Under the pieces are notes generated by a model, which was given only the letters and a program-made list of their open reading frames with translations, was not told the DNA's origin and did no database searches. From NCBI GenBank assembly GCA_024195585.1, contig SWBL01000243.1:17215-81214 (forward strand): a DNA stretch of 64,000 nt, read 5' to 3'. Shown one piece after another: positions 9,740 through 21,062 of the stretch (within the stretch, counting starts at the first letter, position 1; each line of letters begins with the position of its first letter). The position numbers and the translations under genes are program-made. Source of the DNA: Aureobasidium sp. EXF-3400 (taxonomy: Eukaryota; Ascomycota; Dothideomycetes; Dothideales; Saccotheciaceae).

Positions 9740-12484
9740 ATGACGCTCCCAAACCTTGCCTCCACACATTTCGCAAGACACTTTGAGCCACCGACACACG
9801 ATGGACGAAAGACGATGAACAACCACACACAACCACCACAACAACACGACCACCCTCCGGCGAGGCCTCGACCGCGGCAAGCCTCTCCTCCGGTCCTGGT
9901 CCCTAGGCCGTCGTGGGCGCATCGCAGCGCCTCGAGCATGTCGGCCGCCGCCAACGATAGCACCACCAAACAACAAGCTCCCGTCCAGCAATCTACTGCC
10001 CGACCTAGCACTGCTCATGCCACAACCGCCCCGCCCTCTGCTCTCGCAAACTTCTCGCGTCCGCAGCCTCGCCAGTCGATTGATGCTCAACTGCGCATGA
10101 CCTCTCCGCCTCCACCCCCGCCAACTGCCCCTCCATCCATCCATTCGCGAGGTCGCCAGCATTCCCAAGGCTTCTTTGAGCCCTCGTTACCACACACTTC
10201 GCATATGCCCGCTTCGCAAATTGCTGCCCAAGCTGCCATGCACTACATGCACAACTTGAATCCAAACCCGCCGCCAGACCGCAAGCGTCCGAACCCGCCC
10301 TTGCAGCCCATCAACGTCGCTGCCACTCGTCTAGATCGTCGCATAGCCTCTCCAACCGCTCTGAGCCCTCCCGCGCTACAGTCTGCCAACATCGACAGCA
10401 GAATAACCGCTACCACTGCCGCCAACGTTGTCTTCCCTCGCAGTCCGGCTCCTATGCCTTCACCTCACGCTCTGACCGCTGATCAACTCGTCTCAGCCCC
10501 TCCTATCCCAGTCCCTGCTGAAACAAAGGTCAAGGAGCGTTCCAAGATGAAATTGTTTCACAAGCCAAAGAGCATCGGGATCACAAAGGACAAGGACTTT
10601 GACAAGAAGGCTGCTCCAGCCCTGCCCTCTCCAAATCGTGGTCTGCTTCGTGCTGGTTTCGCGAGTGCTTCTATGACCAGTCTGACTGATCCGAACTCGT
10701 CTGCTGCTGCTTCCGTCTACTCTTCTGCAAACACGTCAACTTCCACTTTAGTCCCCGTCACCACTACGGCGACGGCTACATTCGACAAGAGGGAGGACAA
10801 GGAGAAACCCAGGCATCACTTCTTGTCCAGGCAGAAGCAGAAAGATCGTGGTGCTCTACCTCTATCCTCGGCTTCGTCTAACTCCACTGCTGTAGATCCA
10901 AATGCTCCACAGTCCTTGTACTCGTTCACTCCTCAATCCCCTGGCTTCTCAAAATCTGTCAGTGGTCTGGATTTGCGACATGGCGGACGTGCTCTGCGAG
11001 AAAAGAAGAAGGAAGAAAAGGCTGCTGCTGCTGCTGCTACTCTGACACCCACCATGTCCAACACTTCCGGCAATCTGCTTCGAGACGACTCGAGGAGTGA
11101 CTTTGGCGGTCCTAGCAGTCTGGACTCGGCTTCGATACTTGGCCCTCCTAGCAGCAACTCTCTGTTCTCTCTACCTTTGTACGAAGCACAGCCTACAATG
11201 TCTGCTGCTGCTTTCAACAATCTGGGCAATAGCATGGGTCTACATGGTATCACAGCCGACGATGCCTGGCCGTTACTGAAAGCGAGGCTACTAAACATCT
11301 TCTCTGGCGAAGACCTGCGCACGCCAATCGAAGACTTTAACCTATTGGTTTCCGTCCACATACGACGGTGCATACAAAAGCGCGCCCCAGTGCTCTTAGT
11401 CGAGGACTTGAGGGAATTGTTGACAACTGGTTTCTCTTCTCTCGCGCAAACTTTACAAAGAGTGCCCGACGAAAGGCTCGTGACACGCCTAGTCGCAATC
11501 TGGCAGACGACCTTCAGCTCCATCCTTCCATTCATTCAAGCCGTTTTCTTACCATTGGACCTCGAGTTTAGGGGCCACGGCAGTATAATGAGTGCAAGAG
11601 AAGCCCAAGAATTCTGGGGCGCTTTTGTACCTGCCGAAATGCCGCCACCACCTTTTACACGGAAACAGTCATCCTCGTTTGATGAGATGAGACCTAGCAG
11701 TTCTGGAGGCGCGACTTTAACGAGCAACACATCGAATCGCATGCCTGGACTCGGAGAAGAACTAGATGTGCGTCGTATCGCCTTGATCGTCTTCCGTGAT
11801 GTGGTGCTCCTTCCACGCCACGAGACGCTACTTGCCATCTTTTCGCGATTATCACTGGATAGTATAAACACCACTCCGGTACCCAGCAATCTGTCGTCCT
11901 CACCACCCATGTCCAGCAATCGTGGAAGGGGCTTCTCCAATCCAGCGGCAGGAGGAGCCGAAAGACCATCTACAGGTGGCTCATTGTCTCCAAGACTTGG
12001 AAGCAGCTTCAATAGCAATGCGAATTACCTCGATAGCGGTAACACAACCATAGTCTCCAGCCCGCCGACCCAACATAGTCGCAGTCGCGCAACTTCCAAC
12101 ACTTCGGCCGGCAGCTTCGGGACTTCACTTCCTCATAGCACGTCACACTATCCAACTACATCCATTGATAGTGTGACTTCTGCTCCTGTATTTTCGTCAT
12201 CGTTCTCACCCGATCCGTCGGGCAAGCCACCCACCTTTGCAGATCCGGCACAAGTCACTCAGATCGTAGCTAGGATGTTGCAATGTGTCAGTGTTGTCGC
12301 TGGAGCACAGACAGGCGATCAGAGCCAAGCCGTTGTGGAAAGGCTGACCAGAGAGCTGAAGTACAATTGGTTGGGAAGAGGAAGAACGGGCAGACAGAGA
12401 AGAGGTTGGGTTGGTGTTAAAGGGAAAAACACTGGGAGCATGGGACAAGGACAGGTCAATGGGTTGGGTGTTGTGGGTGCTTGA
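9740..12484 (+). CDS. HbrB-like TORC2 subunit (Bit61/PRR5-related)
   Basis: A single-exon frame of 914 aa. An internal ATG at 9815 (MNNHTQPP) is an alternative start. The first about 500 residues are disordered, rich in Pro, Ser, Thr and Ala, with polyproline near 10110 and a poly-Ala run near 11022. The HbrB domain begins near residue 506 (DDAWPLLKARLLNIFSGE). It continues through FNLLVSVHIRRCI and a helix-rich block ending FLPLDLEFRG near 615. A second part comes after an insert (LDVRRIALIVFRDVVLLP, about 675), and a final helix lies near 840 (VTQIVARMLQCVSVVAG). HbrB was described in Aspergillus hyperbranching mutants and corresponds to a TORC2 component controlling polarity and lipid/actin signalling. 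Confidence 0.9.
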   Translation: MTLPNLASTHFARHFEPPTHDGRKTMNNHTQPPQQHDHPPARPRPRQASPPVLVPRPSWAHRSASSMSAAANDSTTKQQAPVQQSTARPSTAHATTAPPSALANFSRPQPRQSIDAQLRMTSPPPPPPTAPPSIHSRGRQHSQGFFEPSLPHTSHMPASQIAAQAAMHYMHNLNPNPPPDRKRPNPPLQPINVAATRLDRRIASPTALSPPALQSANIDSRITATTAANVVFPRSPAPMPSPHALTADQLVSAPPIPVPAETKVKERSKMKLFHKPKSIGITKDKDFDKKAAPALPSPNRGLLRAGFASASMTSLTDPNSSAAASVYSSANTSTSTLVPVTTTATATFDKREDKEKPRHHFLSRQKQKDRGALPLSSASSNSTAVDPNAPQSLYSFTPQSPGFSKSVSGLDLRHGGRALREKKKEEKAAAAAATLTPTMSNTSGNLLRDDSRSDFGGPSSLDSASILGPPSSNSLFSLPLYEAQPTMSAAAFNNLGNSMGLHGITADDAWPLLKARLLNIFSGEDLRTPIEDFNLLVSVHIRRCIQKRAPVLLVEDLRELLTTGFSSLAQTLQRVPDERLVTRLVAIWQTTFSSILPFIQAVFLPLDLEFRGHGSIMSAREAQEFWGAFVPAEMPPPPFTRKQSSSFDEMRPSSSGGATLTSNTSNRMPGLGEELDVRRIALIVFRDVVLLPRHETLLAIFSRLSLDSINTTPVPSNLSSSPPMSSNRGRGFSNPAAGGAERPSTGGSLSPRLGSSFNSNANYLDSGNTTIVSSPPTQHSRSRATSNTSAGSFGTSLPHSTSHYPTTSIDSVTSAPVFSSSFSPDPSGKPPTFADPAQVTQIVARMLQCVSVVAGAQTGDQSQAVVERLTRELKYNWLGRGRTGRQRRGWVGVKGKNTGSMGQGQVNGLGVVGA

Positions 12485-12850
12485 GCTTTCTTTTTATTTT
12501 ATACACGTTTCTTGCATTAGGAGTTTTTTCTTGGATCTGGCAAAAGTCAAGGGGTTGGAGGAATACTGTCAGCAGAGGATTGGGTATGACAAGCAAAAAG
12601 CTAGTCGAGGAGTTTTGGATGCACACAAATCGGGACATGGGTTGGGAAGGAATATCATCAGGAACAGCCATCAAATCAAGGCTTAATGACACAATTTGTA
12701 TGACCACTTTGTATGACTGTTTCCACGCATCTTCATGTAGAATGTGCTTTTGAGGTGAGATCGTTGCAAGAACCTGTTCCGGTAGGTACCGTCTGCAAGT
12801 CGTGCGTCTCCTGGTTCTCTTTTCCTGATTGTCGGCCACTTCATGCTCAT
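12485..12850. other. Convergent intergenic region
   Basis: The region separates the 3' ends of the HbrB gene (plus strand) and the unrecognised five-exon gene (minus strand). Small frames on both strands overlap and show no coding character. Confidence 0.5.
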
Positions 12851-14510
12851 CTACCCATGCTTAAGTGAATCTTCTCCAGAGAAGAACCAACTGGGCTTCC
12901 TGATCTCATCAACGCCTAACTTGTTCTTCCAAGGCGTATCCCAGGCCCCCTTCTTCTTCACCCCGTCCTTCTTCTTCGCCCCTTCCTTCTGCTTTGCCTC
13001 TTTCTTTCCAACTCGCTTAACTTCTCCCATCTCAACCCTCTGCGTACCCTTCTGCTCAACCTCTCCAATCGCCAATCCCTCCAATCCAATCTCTGTCTCC
13101 TCTGCAGCCCCAGCAACCGCGTCTTCCTCCCCAGCATCTTTCCTATACTTCTTTCCTCCCTTTCGGCAATCTTTACCTCCTGCTTCCAGAGCCCCTTGTC
13201 TTTCTTGCTCTGTGCCTTTTTCTTTTCGCAGAGCTACTTCTCTGGCTTTTCTTTTTTGTTGCTGGTGTTGTTGTTGTTTTTCTTGCTTGAGTTCGAGGAG
13301 GTGGCGGGAGTATTCTGTGGCGATTGTTTTGTCGAGAGGACGGTATGATATCCATGGTGGATTGGGGAGGTAGAAGCGTTTTACTGACTGTTTTGGGGAA
13401 TGGGTTAATTGGGTTGGTCGTGGAAGGGAAGAAAGGGGAGGGAGGAAGATGGGAGATGGGAAATACCTTCTCGGGTGCGGTGATGAAAACATCGTTGTCG
13501 AGGATATAGCCAATAGTATCATATTGAGTTTCCTGCGCTGTCAAAAAAGGCGGACACGGATTCTCAGAATTATATCTTCCCTAATTTCACATCTTATCAG
13601 CATTTCCCCTTTCTCTCTCTCACCACTTCTCACGTTCAACAACTCACCCGATCAAGTATCGCCACCAAAACCCACTCTGCCTGCGTGGCAGCCACCAACC
13701 CATACCCAACATTCAACCCATCGGCCCTCAAAGCCTCATAAAGCTGATCCTGCAATTTCTGTAGCAAACTACGGTCTTTGAATTCTGTATCTGCATAGAT
13801 AGACATGCGTTTATTGCGATCGAAAGGGCGAACTGTGTAGTCTAAGCTTAACAGTTCTTCTTCTAGCAAGGCAAAGGTGTCGAAGAGTTCGACGTCGAGG
13901 TTGCGGATGCGGCCGAGGATTTGATAGTCGGGGTAGGCGGGGAGGTGGTTTTCGATGCAGGATTCCCATTCGCGCTGGGGGTGAGGGTTAGATTGAGACA
14001 AGGGAGTTGAGAGGGGAGATCGTACGGCAGTGACGGTTATGAGTTCGACGTGAGCAGTGGCAAGCGGTGCTCTGAGCAAGACTTGGAAGTGGGCTCCCTG
14101 GTTGTGCTGTCAGTGGATGTGAGGCAGAGTATTGTGGAGGCTAGAGATACTGAGTAGGGAGGCATTTTGGCAGATGAGACGACACTCGCCCGAAAGCGAG
14201 ATCCTAGTAGTCTTGTAGAGAGAAGAAGAGGGAAGTTGAGTTTGAGACCACATGCGGTTCTTTAAGAAGAGGTAGTAGTTGTGTGAGAGAAGAAAGGTAA
14301 CTGGCAGCAATCACCAGTCCTGTAATTGATGTGCTTCGCCTCTTTGTGAAAAGTCGTAGTGAGAAGAGATGTCTTTCTTTAAACGTTTTGATCTTCGCGG
14401 CGTGAACAAACGTATCAATCGCGCGGAGGGGTGAGCAAACGGAATTTTCAACCAAGCCGCCGGGATCTACGAGTCACCTGCATGGTCTTCTCCTCGTCGT
14501 GGGTCCACAT
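12851..14510 (-). CDS. Unrecognised conserved-looking protein, five exons
   Basis: My model has exons 14510-14478, 14097-14026, 13974-13648, 13532-13467 and 13387-12851, giving 344 aa. All four introns fall in phase 0. The inner three are 51, 115 and 79 bp with good donors (GTACGA, GTGAGT, GTATTT); the first is a long 380 bp and is the least certain. Protein order: a compact N-terminal part (GAHFQVLLRAPLATAHVEL, then a helical stretch FDTFALLEEELLSLDY), a strand-rich part (EWVLVAILDRETQYDTIGY), a Pro/aromatic motif (RFYLPNPPWISYRPLDK), and a Lys/Glu/Gln-rich tail that looks like charged coiled coil or disorder. The open frame extends upstream to about 14558, so the true start may lie further out. 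I do not recognise the family. Confidence 0.6.
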
Positions 14511-17500
14511 CACTAATGTGACGATAGAGTCGTGCTGGACGCGGTGGACCGAGATGGACTGAAACGAAGTTGTCGACTTACTCTCTTGCTCAGTTTACTA
14601 CAGCGACCCTGACGGGAAAGCAGGATTTCTCTTGCGTCCAATATGTAATAATTTGCTCCATTTATTGATGAACCACCGATAGCTTGATGTTGGAATCGCG
14701 ATCGGGCACAGTGCTTTGCTACCAGCAAGTCATCGTATTCAAAGTATCCAGGTCCTGTCGTCAAGCATAATGTAGCCAAAGCTGAGTTCTATGAGTACAA
14801 TGCCGCCGGCATATCCCTTGTGTCGTGAGGTTCTTCTCAGATATGAGCCTCACTGTCTTTCGGTTTCATTGTTGATCAATAAGTCTCTTTAGCCTGACCA
14901 CTACCTACAATTTTTCATCTGCCAGCTTGAGCAGAGTCCAGGGAGAAAAGTGGCACAACAAGCACATGAGGCTATGAGCATCATCTCGACGAGCTGTTTA
15001 ATCCCCCGAGAAGCCAAAGGTAGGTTCGTCGGCGTGAGCAAGCGACATACAACTGCTCCTTTGCTTCTGACGTCTTCGAGGACATTTTGCTAGAAAGATC
15101 GATCGCAGGTCAACTTCCAGCCAAAGATTTGTGCTTCAAGTCAAAACTAGAAAAGAATCGTTATCCAAGGAGCCAGGAGATGAAGGTTGGAAGACGCGAC
15201 GTTCACCATTAATGTCCTCCTTTTTTCGCCGTTGATATACAATAGGACGTTGTTCCCTAGATCCCTGATTCCTTGATTCCCTGATTCCCTGCGGAGGTTG
15301 ATTCCGAGAACCCAATGTCGCTAAACAGCACTGTATTCGACCAGACGATGAGACTGCTGTAGTCTAGCTGTTGTACACTGCGCGTTTCTCCTTGCTATCA
15401 AGGTTGATGATTCTGGTCTCCGTTCATTGCACTTACCTCCATGCCAGTGCCATCCTTTGTTACGTCCAATCTGATGTTTTGCATGGAGCTCTTGTGTTGA
15501 GATGATCTTCAGATGCCGTACAAACAGACTCACGGAGTGATGAGACAGCTGTGCGATTGAGGCTATGCATGTATTGGAAACTTCTGTTGTTGTGTGGTGT
15601 TGTAGCTGCGCATAGCGTACGACGTCTTCCGTTGTTCTAGACTTTCGGCTCAGCATTGTAATTGAGCATATCCCTGATTCGGCAAAAGGTCCACCACTTT
15701 TCCATGGTCATGGTCAAGAAACGTATTAACGGGTTTCCATACTGCACAAGGACGAGTGACTCTACGGCCTATGCCTTCTAGCAGAGGTCGTGTACGAGGA
15801 AAACACAGATGGTAGAAAATGACAGCCAGGGTCGTCCTCACAGCGACAATACTGTTTGAGTAGTTTGTTCCGAGGAGCAAGCCACACCGATTTGCGCTGC
15901 TAGTCCAGTCAAAAGCAGGATAAACTTCTAATACCCAGCCATGCTGTCGCACGCAGTGTGATGGTGTGTGTGTGCTCTCGCCTGCTGTCGGGGAGACCGA
16001 GAGAGCAGATCATCTTTTGATTAATATACAGCAAAGCAGGGCTGCGGTCAGCGAAAGTACAAGTAGGGTTGTTCATCTTGGTCAAGATCTCGAAAAACAT
16101 GTTGTGCCAGCATGTGATGCATGTGGCTGGGAACACAATTCGAGCGATACGCACTCTGATTGGACAATGCTTTAATTGTATTTCCAAGAATCAGGATGGT
16201 TTAACATGCCGAGGAGTGTTTTGAGAGGCTTGTTGTTACAACACAGAACGAACGCATCCATCCAAGCGAATGTGCGACACAATTACCAGCCGTTGATCGA
16301 AGTCTCTGCGCCATTTCAGTATATTTGAGAAAGCGATTGAATGGTGGAGGCTGGGTAAAGTGAAGTTAAGCCTCTCTCTCGAGTCCAGAGCCATGGCAGT
16401 GTAGCGTCATACCACAGAATGATGGGGGATGGGTGGTCGCACGGTCGTGGTTTGATTGCGCCCACAACCTACAAGGATCGGTGAACCGGGAATAATAATC
16501 GCACGTGTGAGATGCACCACCGTCTATATTGCAGTCTGGAGCGCAAAAGGTCTACTTTTGCGAGATGAAGGAGGTGAAAACCTGGGAACACAGGAAATGT
16601 TTTGATGCTAGATTTCGAATAGGAACACGCAGGGGTCCTTGTCTAATTTGCTGCTCTGTCAACTGTCACACAGTAGTACCAGGGGACGTCGCTGTCGGTC
16701 ATGGTCAACCAGTGCTTCAGATCTTACCGGCGGACCGCGGCGGTAACTTCTAGCGGCAAGCCTGGATAAGGCAGAGAGGTGTGGCTAGGTTGTGGCGGTG
16801 TGGCTGTGTGACACAAGTAGCCTTCACGTACCTGCATGAAAACAAGGAAGTGGGAACTTGGCAAGGGCAACGTCGAGGTTGCGAATCCATGATGCATATC
16901 GTTAGTCATGGGAGATCGTGGATAGAGCTCGCGAGTGAGACAAGAAATCAAATCGTGGAGCTCGAGGATGATGTCAATCAATAGTGTGATATCAATGATC
17001 GTCAGGGCTCGTTGGAGTTTGGGCGCAAAAGCAACCAGAGCAAGGTTTTGGCCAGGCGCGGACAAGCTGCTGCAAGCGACTGCACCTGCGGCCTGCAGGG
17101 CGATGGTAGCTTGATCTGGGGAACCGCGGAATTCTCCTATCAGAACGCATCTATCTCATAGCGAACAAGGAACTGTAACGCAGAACGGAAGGTGAGCTTA
17201 ATGAGCTGCTCTCAGCCCAATGGCTGTCAGGTCGCGATATGAGCGGGTGGATGCAACAGTCCTGGTCTCATTTCCTGAACGGCAGGAGAAGTGGAAGTTG
17301 GTGCAGTTCCAGACGGTTCCTGCACTGGGCCGCCAAGAGCGAGCAAGCGCCATTTTAGCGCGGCCGAGGGGGATTGCGCCGATCATGGTCGCTCTCATCA
17401 TGCAAGCAAAAGCTACGTGGGACGCGCTGTATGCGGATGGCGCAGGCTGGTGAATCAAGAAAATGTGGAAATGTGGGCAACTGGGTGGCAGTCTCGGCCG

Positions 17501-17797
17501 ATGCGTGCACGGTATCGATGGTTTAGTGTTGTCAGAAAGTGAAAGTAGCTGCGTGACCGCATCGTGAGGGCGCCGTCGACGGGAAGTTAAGAAAGAGCTG
17601 CCAGCGTCACTGCGCATTTAACCAGCCATCAACAACCTGCCTCCGAATTACTTCTCCCTCGCGTCTCGCATACATCTACTCACCTGTCCCCTCCATCGAT
17701 AGTCGTTTCATTCTCCACACTCCAACCTCGTCCCTCACCGTTCCTCGTCAACGATCACTATCTGGTATCCTACATCAAAGCATCATCCATCATCACA
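14511..17797. other. 3.3 kb gene-poor region
   Basis: No frame here shows codon bias, a domain or a believable exon chain. Open frames are under 140 codons, overlap on both strands and are rich in Cys, Trp and His, as expected of noncoding DNA. The contents I can name are the 5' flank of the five-exon gene, a short imperfect repeat near 15258-15292, and the long pyrimidine-rich leader of the CFEM gene from about 17635. A noncoding RNA or a fast-evolving multi-exon gene cannot be excluded. Confidence 0.45.
15258..15292. repeat. Short imperfect tandem repeat of TGATTCCC
   Basis: Four adjacent copies of a GATTCCCT-like unit run in a row (GATCCCT, GATTCCTT, GATTCCCT, GATTCCCT). It is too short to identify and is probably replication slippage. 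Confidence 0.7.
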
Positions 17798-18983
17798 ATG
17801 AAGTACGCCTTCTCTCTCATCGCCAGCAGTGCTGTCCTCGCTGCCGCCCAGCAGGGTCTCGGCTCATGCGCTGTAAGTAAACATCATTGACAAGCATCAA
17901 TTCGCAATGCGCTGACCACTCTCTGTAGCAAAACTGCTTCAACAACATGATCGGCATTGCCCTCACTGACTTCGGCTGCACCATCGGCGATGTTTCCTGC
18001 TACTGCTCGAACCCTCGCTTCGGCTACGGTGTCCGTGACTGCTCCAACCAGGCCTGTGGAGCTCAAGAGGCCGCTGATGCCATTGGCTTTACCAACGCCT
18101 ACTGTGCTGGTGAGCATTACATCCATTGCAGAACTTCGCTTCCATCCATACTAACTCGTTCCCAGCTGCCGTCAGCTCTGGCGTCAACTCGGTCTCTTCC
18201 ATCTTGGGCACGGTTTCCGCCTCTGGATCTAACTACGCGTCAGCTACCTCGGCCGGCGCCGCTGCTGCTTCGTCCGCTCTGGGCCTCCTTGGTAGACCTT
18301 CTGAGTCTGGTTCCATGAGCTCCGGCGCTCAGTCTTCCGGCAGCACTTCCTCTGCCATCACCACCTCTGCTCTTGTCGGTTCCATCACCACTGATGGTAG
18401 CACCATCGCCACCACCACTGGCTTCTCTACGATCTACTCCGTCGTTCCCATCGTCGGTGGTATCGTTGGTGGTGCCTCGAGCGGTGCTTCTTCTGCCGCA
18501 TCTGGCCTGACCTCTGGTGCCTCGAGCGCCGCATCTGCCGCAAGCTCTGGTGCCTCGTCCGCTGGTTCAGTCGCCTCGTCTGCCGCTTCTTCTGCTGCCT
18601 CGGCCGCCTCGTCTGCCGCTTCCAGCGCCGCCTCGGGTGCTTCTTCCGTCGCCTCGAGCGCTGGAGCCGCCGCTTCCTCGGGCGCTTCTTCTGCTTCATC
18701 TCACGCCTCCAGCGCTGCCGGTACCGCCAGCTCTGGTGCTTCTTCGGCCGCCAGCGGTGCCAGCTCTGGTGCCAGCTCCATCACTTCTCACGCTTCCAGC
18801 GCTGCCTCTTCGGCCGCATCTGGTGCTAGCTCTGGTGCCTCATCTGCTGCTTCTCGTGCTTCCAGCGCTGCCGGTGGTGCCAGCTCAGCTGCATCTTCGG
18901 TCGTCGCCACTGCCGGTGCTCCTATCCAGACCGTTGGCCCCATGATGGGTGCTGCTGCTCTTGCCGCTCTCCTGCTTGTCTAA
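17798..18983 (+). CDS. CFEM-domain GPI-anchored cell-surface protein
   Basis: Three exons: 17798-17872, 17929-18109 and 18166-18983, giving 357 aa. Residues 1-18 are a signal peptide (MKYAFSLIASSAVLAAAQ). A CFEM domain follows with eight cysteines (SCAQNC, FGC, VSCYC, RDCSNQAC, AYC). The Asp that can ligate haem in this family is present in CTIGDVSCYC. The rest, about 250 residues, is a Ser/Ala/Gly-rich stalk of repeated ASSGASSAAS-like units. The C-terminus is hydrophobic (MMGAAALAALLLV) and fits a GPI-attachment signal. Known CFEM roles are haem/iron capture and wall or virulence functions; which applies here is unknown. The leader upstream is CT-rich, a common feature of strongly expressed fungal genes. 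Confidence 0.93.
18480..18910 (+). repeat. Ser/Ala/Gly-coding tandem repeat in the CFEM gene
   Basis: The stalk-coding DNA consists of degenerate units encoding GASSAAS or AASSAAS, with GCCTCG, GCTTCT and TCTGCC codon pairs recurring. Such tracts often vary in length between strains. Confidence 0.8.
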
Positions 18984-19431
18984 GCAAACAACAGCTGGTG
19001 CTCTTTCAAAATCTCAGCGCACCGCTACGAGTTACGAAAATGTGCTTTGGCAGCGTCGAGTGTGCTTAGTTAATACGGGGGATAAAGGCCATGGATGAAG
19101 GCGAGATTGGCTAAGTCAAAGGGAAACGAGGAGGCACTTTTTATAGTCGGAAGGCCTCGGATAACCTAATGTGTACTACTGGTAACTGAATATACCCTCT
19201 TCTTCAAACTTCTATCAACTTCATCGAGTTCCATTTTATATTGGTGAAGTGACTGTGCTTCCTGATGGTATTTCTATATACTTGTGGTGAAAGTGACTAC
19301 TGAAGGTGACTGGAGATCAAAGTCATGTGATCAGAATTCAACCCCACGTCATGGTCAAGCAATAGCGCGCAGGCCAGGGAAAGTCGACAGACAGAGAGAC
19401 ATCGATATAGATTCAATACTCGTCACTCAAC
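18984..19431. other. Intergenic region between CFEM gene and LSM1
   Basis: It holds the 3' flank of the CFEM gene and the LSM1 promoter. Nothing else was recognised. Confidence 0.5.
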
Positions 19432-20106
19432 ATGGATAACATGAACATGCAGAATGCTCCTCCACCGCCGCCGCTTGGTGGTGGTGGTCAAATGCCCCCA
19501 CCGATTCCTCAATTGCCGCCGCAAATGTTCACGACGGCAGCACAACTGCTTGACTTGACCGACAGTGAGCATGCCCTGCCTTGTCGCATAGCCCGTGCTG
19601 GCTTCCATGAACAAGACTGATTGCTGTGGCCAACAGAGAAGCTCATGGTATCACTTCGCGACGGCAGGAAACTGATTGGCGTCTTGAGGAGTTGGGACCA
19701 ATTCGGTACGAGCGAACGCTTTGCGACAACTGCCTACCGTAGTCATTAACAAGACCAGGAAACCTCGTTCTCCAGGACACAGTCGAACGTCTCTTCGCCC
19801 AGAACCTCTATGCCGATGTCGACCGAGGTCTCTTCCTTGTCAGAGGAGAGAACGTCTTGCTGCTTGGTGAAATCGTACGCTACCTGCCCAGCCCTGACCT
19901 GTTCGAAGTCGCGTTCTAACAACCTGCCATAGGATCTGGACAGAGATGATTACGTGCCTCCTACTTTCCAACAAGCAACAGTCGACCAAGTCTTCGAACT
20001 TCACAAGCAAGAGCAGGCACAAAAGAAGAAGCAGGAGAAGATCAGGCACAAGAAGCTGGCCGCATACGGTTTCGAGGGTGAGCACTCTGGAGAGGCTATT
20101 CTGTGA
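19432..20106 (+). CDS. LSM1, subunit of the Lsm1-7 mRNA-decay ring
   Basis: Four exons: 19432-19564, 19637-19705, 19759-19874 and 19933-20106, giving 163 aa. After a Pro/Gly-rich N-terminus comes the Sm fold. The Sm1 motif is in DKKLMVSLRDGRKLIGVLRS with WDQFGNLVL; the Sm2 motif is RGENVLLLGEIDLD. The C-terminal extension (QVFELHKQEQAQKKKQEK) is a charged helix typical of Lsm1, which lies across the ring face. Lsm1 defines the cytoplasmic Lsm1-7 ring, which with Pat1 binds oligoadenylated mRNA 3' ends and promotes decapping. All introns are 52-72 bp and the joined protein has no gaps against the family. Confidence 0.96.
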
Positions 20107-21062
20107 TGTGCTGTACAGCAAACGATCCGCACACACGTACCTTCTACCATGAAGGACCATCACGTCCTCGCATGACCCAATAACAGTCTTCGCGCCTCGC
20201 AACCATACCTTGCCCTGAGTCTGTATCTGTCATCGAAAAATCAAGGCCCCGGAATTGGTACCGTCGCATGACTAGAGCAGACAGAGGGATTCGGCTCTGA
20301 ATATTGGTTATCAGGTGCGTAAGCATATCTGCCTCCTAGGAGGCATGCATCAAAACGCCCAGGACTTAGGTCCCTCAGCTTCTCATAGCATTTTCGTTCT
20401 GGTAACAGAAGCAAGAAACACACATTGATTTTAATGAAAACTCTATGGCACTTGGTATGCCACTTACTCCATACCCCTGAATCATCGTAGGTGCAAACGT
20501 GAACTGCTCAAGCACATCGAATAGAGTCTTACGACTTGGATCTAAAAAGAATAACGCTTACTGAGAACTCGAGAGGTACGTGGGTAATGAAAGCAGCTGC
20601 ATTCTATCGTTTTACATCTAGGTCCCGTCTCCATACGGCATTGTCCAATATGCTTTCCCAGCTCGGAGCGGTTTAAGAAAACCCCTCTTTCCAAATGTCA
20701 GCTCGGTGCTATGCTCTGTACTGTGGTGTCGTTCTAAGAGCCGCTCGCCCTATACTAGATGCATCGAACTGTAGATGTAGGCAGCGATTCTTCGATAGGG
20801 TTTGCAGGTGCAGCCTTCACATCTCCTGTCTCACAACACGACCAGTAGTCAAGCTCCCATATAGTAAAGATCTCGACGTGGACCTGTGAACGTTCGTCCT
20901 CGTACTCCCTATACCAGGTTGCGCTTTTTCATCTTTCCGCCTCCTCGAACGTTCACATTCTGGAACCTGGTCTTCGCTTCTTCCCTTCCACCATCATCAG
21001 AAGTCAGGCTCCGGTACGCTGTTCCTTGTTCCAAGCCATCTGCATCTCTTTCCGCAGCAAAC
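20107..21062. other. Intergenic region between LSM1 and the next plus-strand gene
   Basis: No gene was recognised. The last about 180 bp are pyrimidine-rich and open in the frame of the downstream gene, so they are probably its 5' leader. The ATG at 21063 was preferred over upstream in-frame codons because protein-like composition starts there. Confidence 0.5.

Noticed and set aside
9694..10265. Arg/Trp-rich minus-strand frames
   Set aside because: They are shadows of the Pro/Ser-rich N-terminus of the HbrB protein.
12851..13522. 223-codon single-exon reading of the 3' part of the five-exon gene
   Set aside because: Its first 45 residues are intron sequence. The splice junction with TAPEK restores a better protein and the intron has proper borders.
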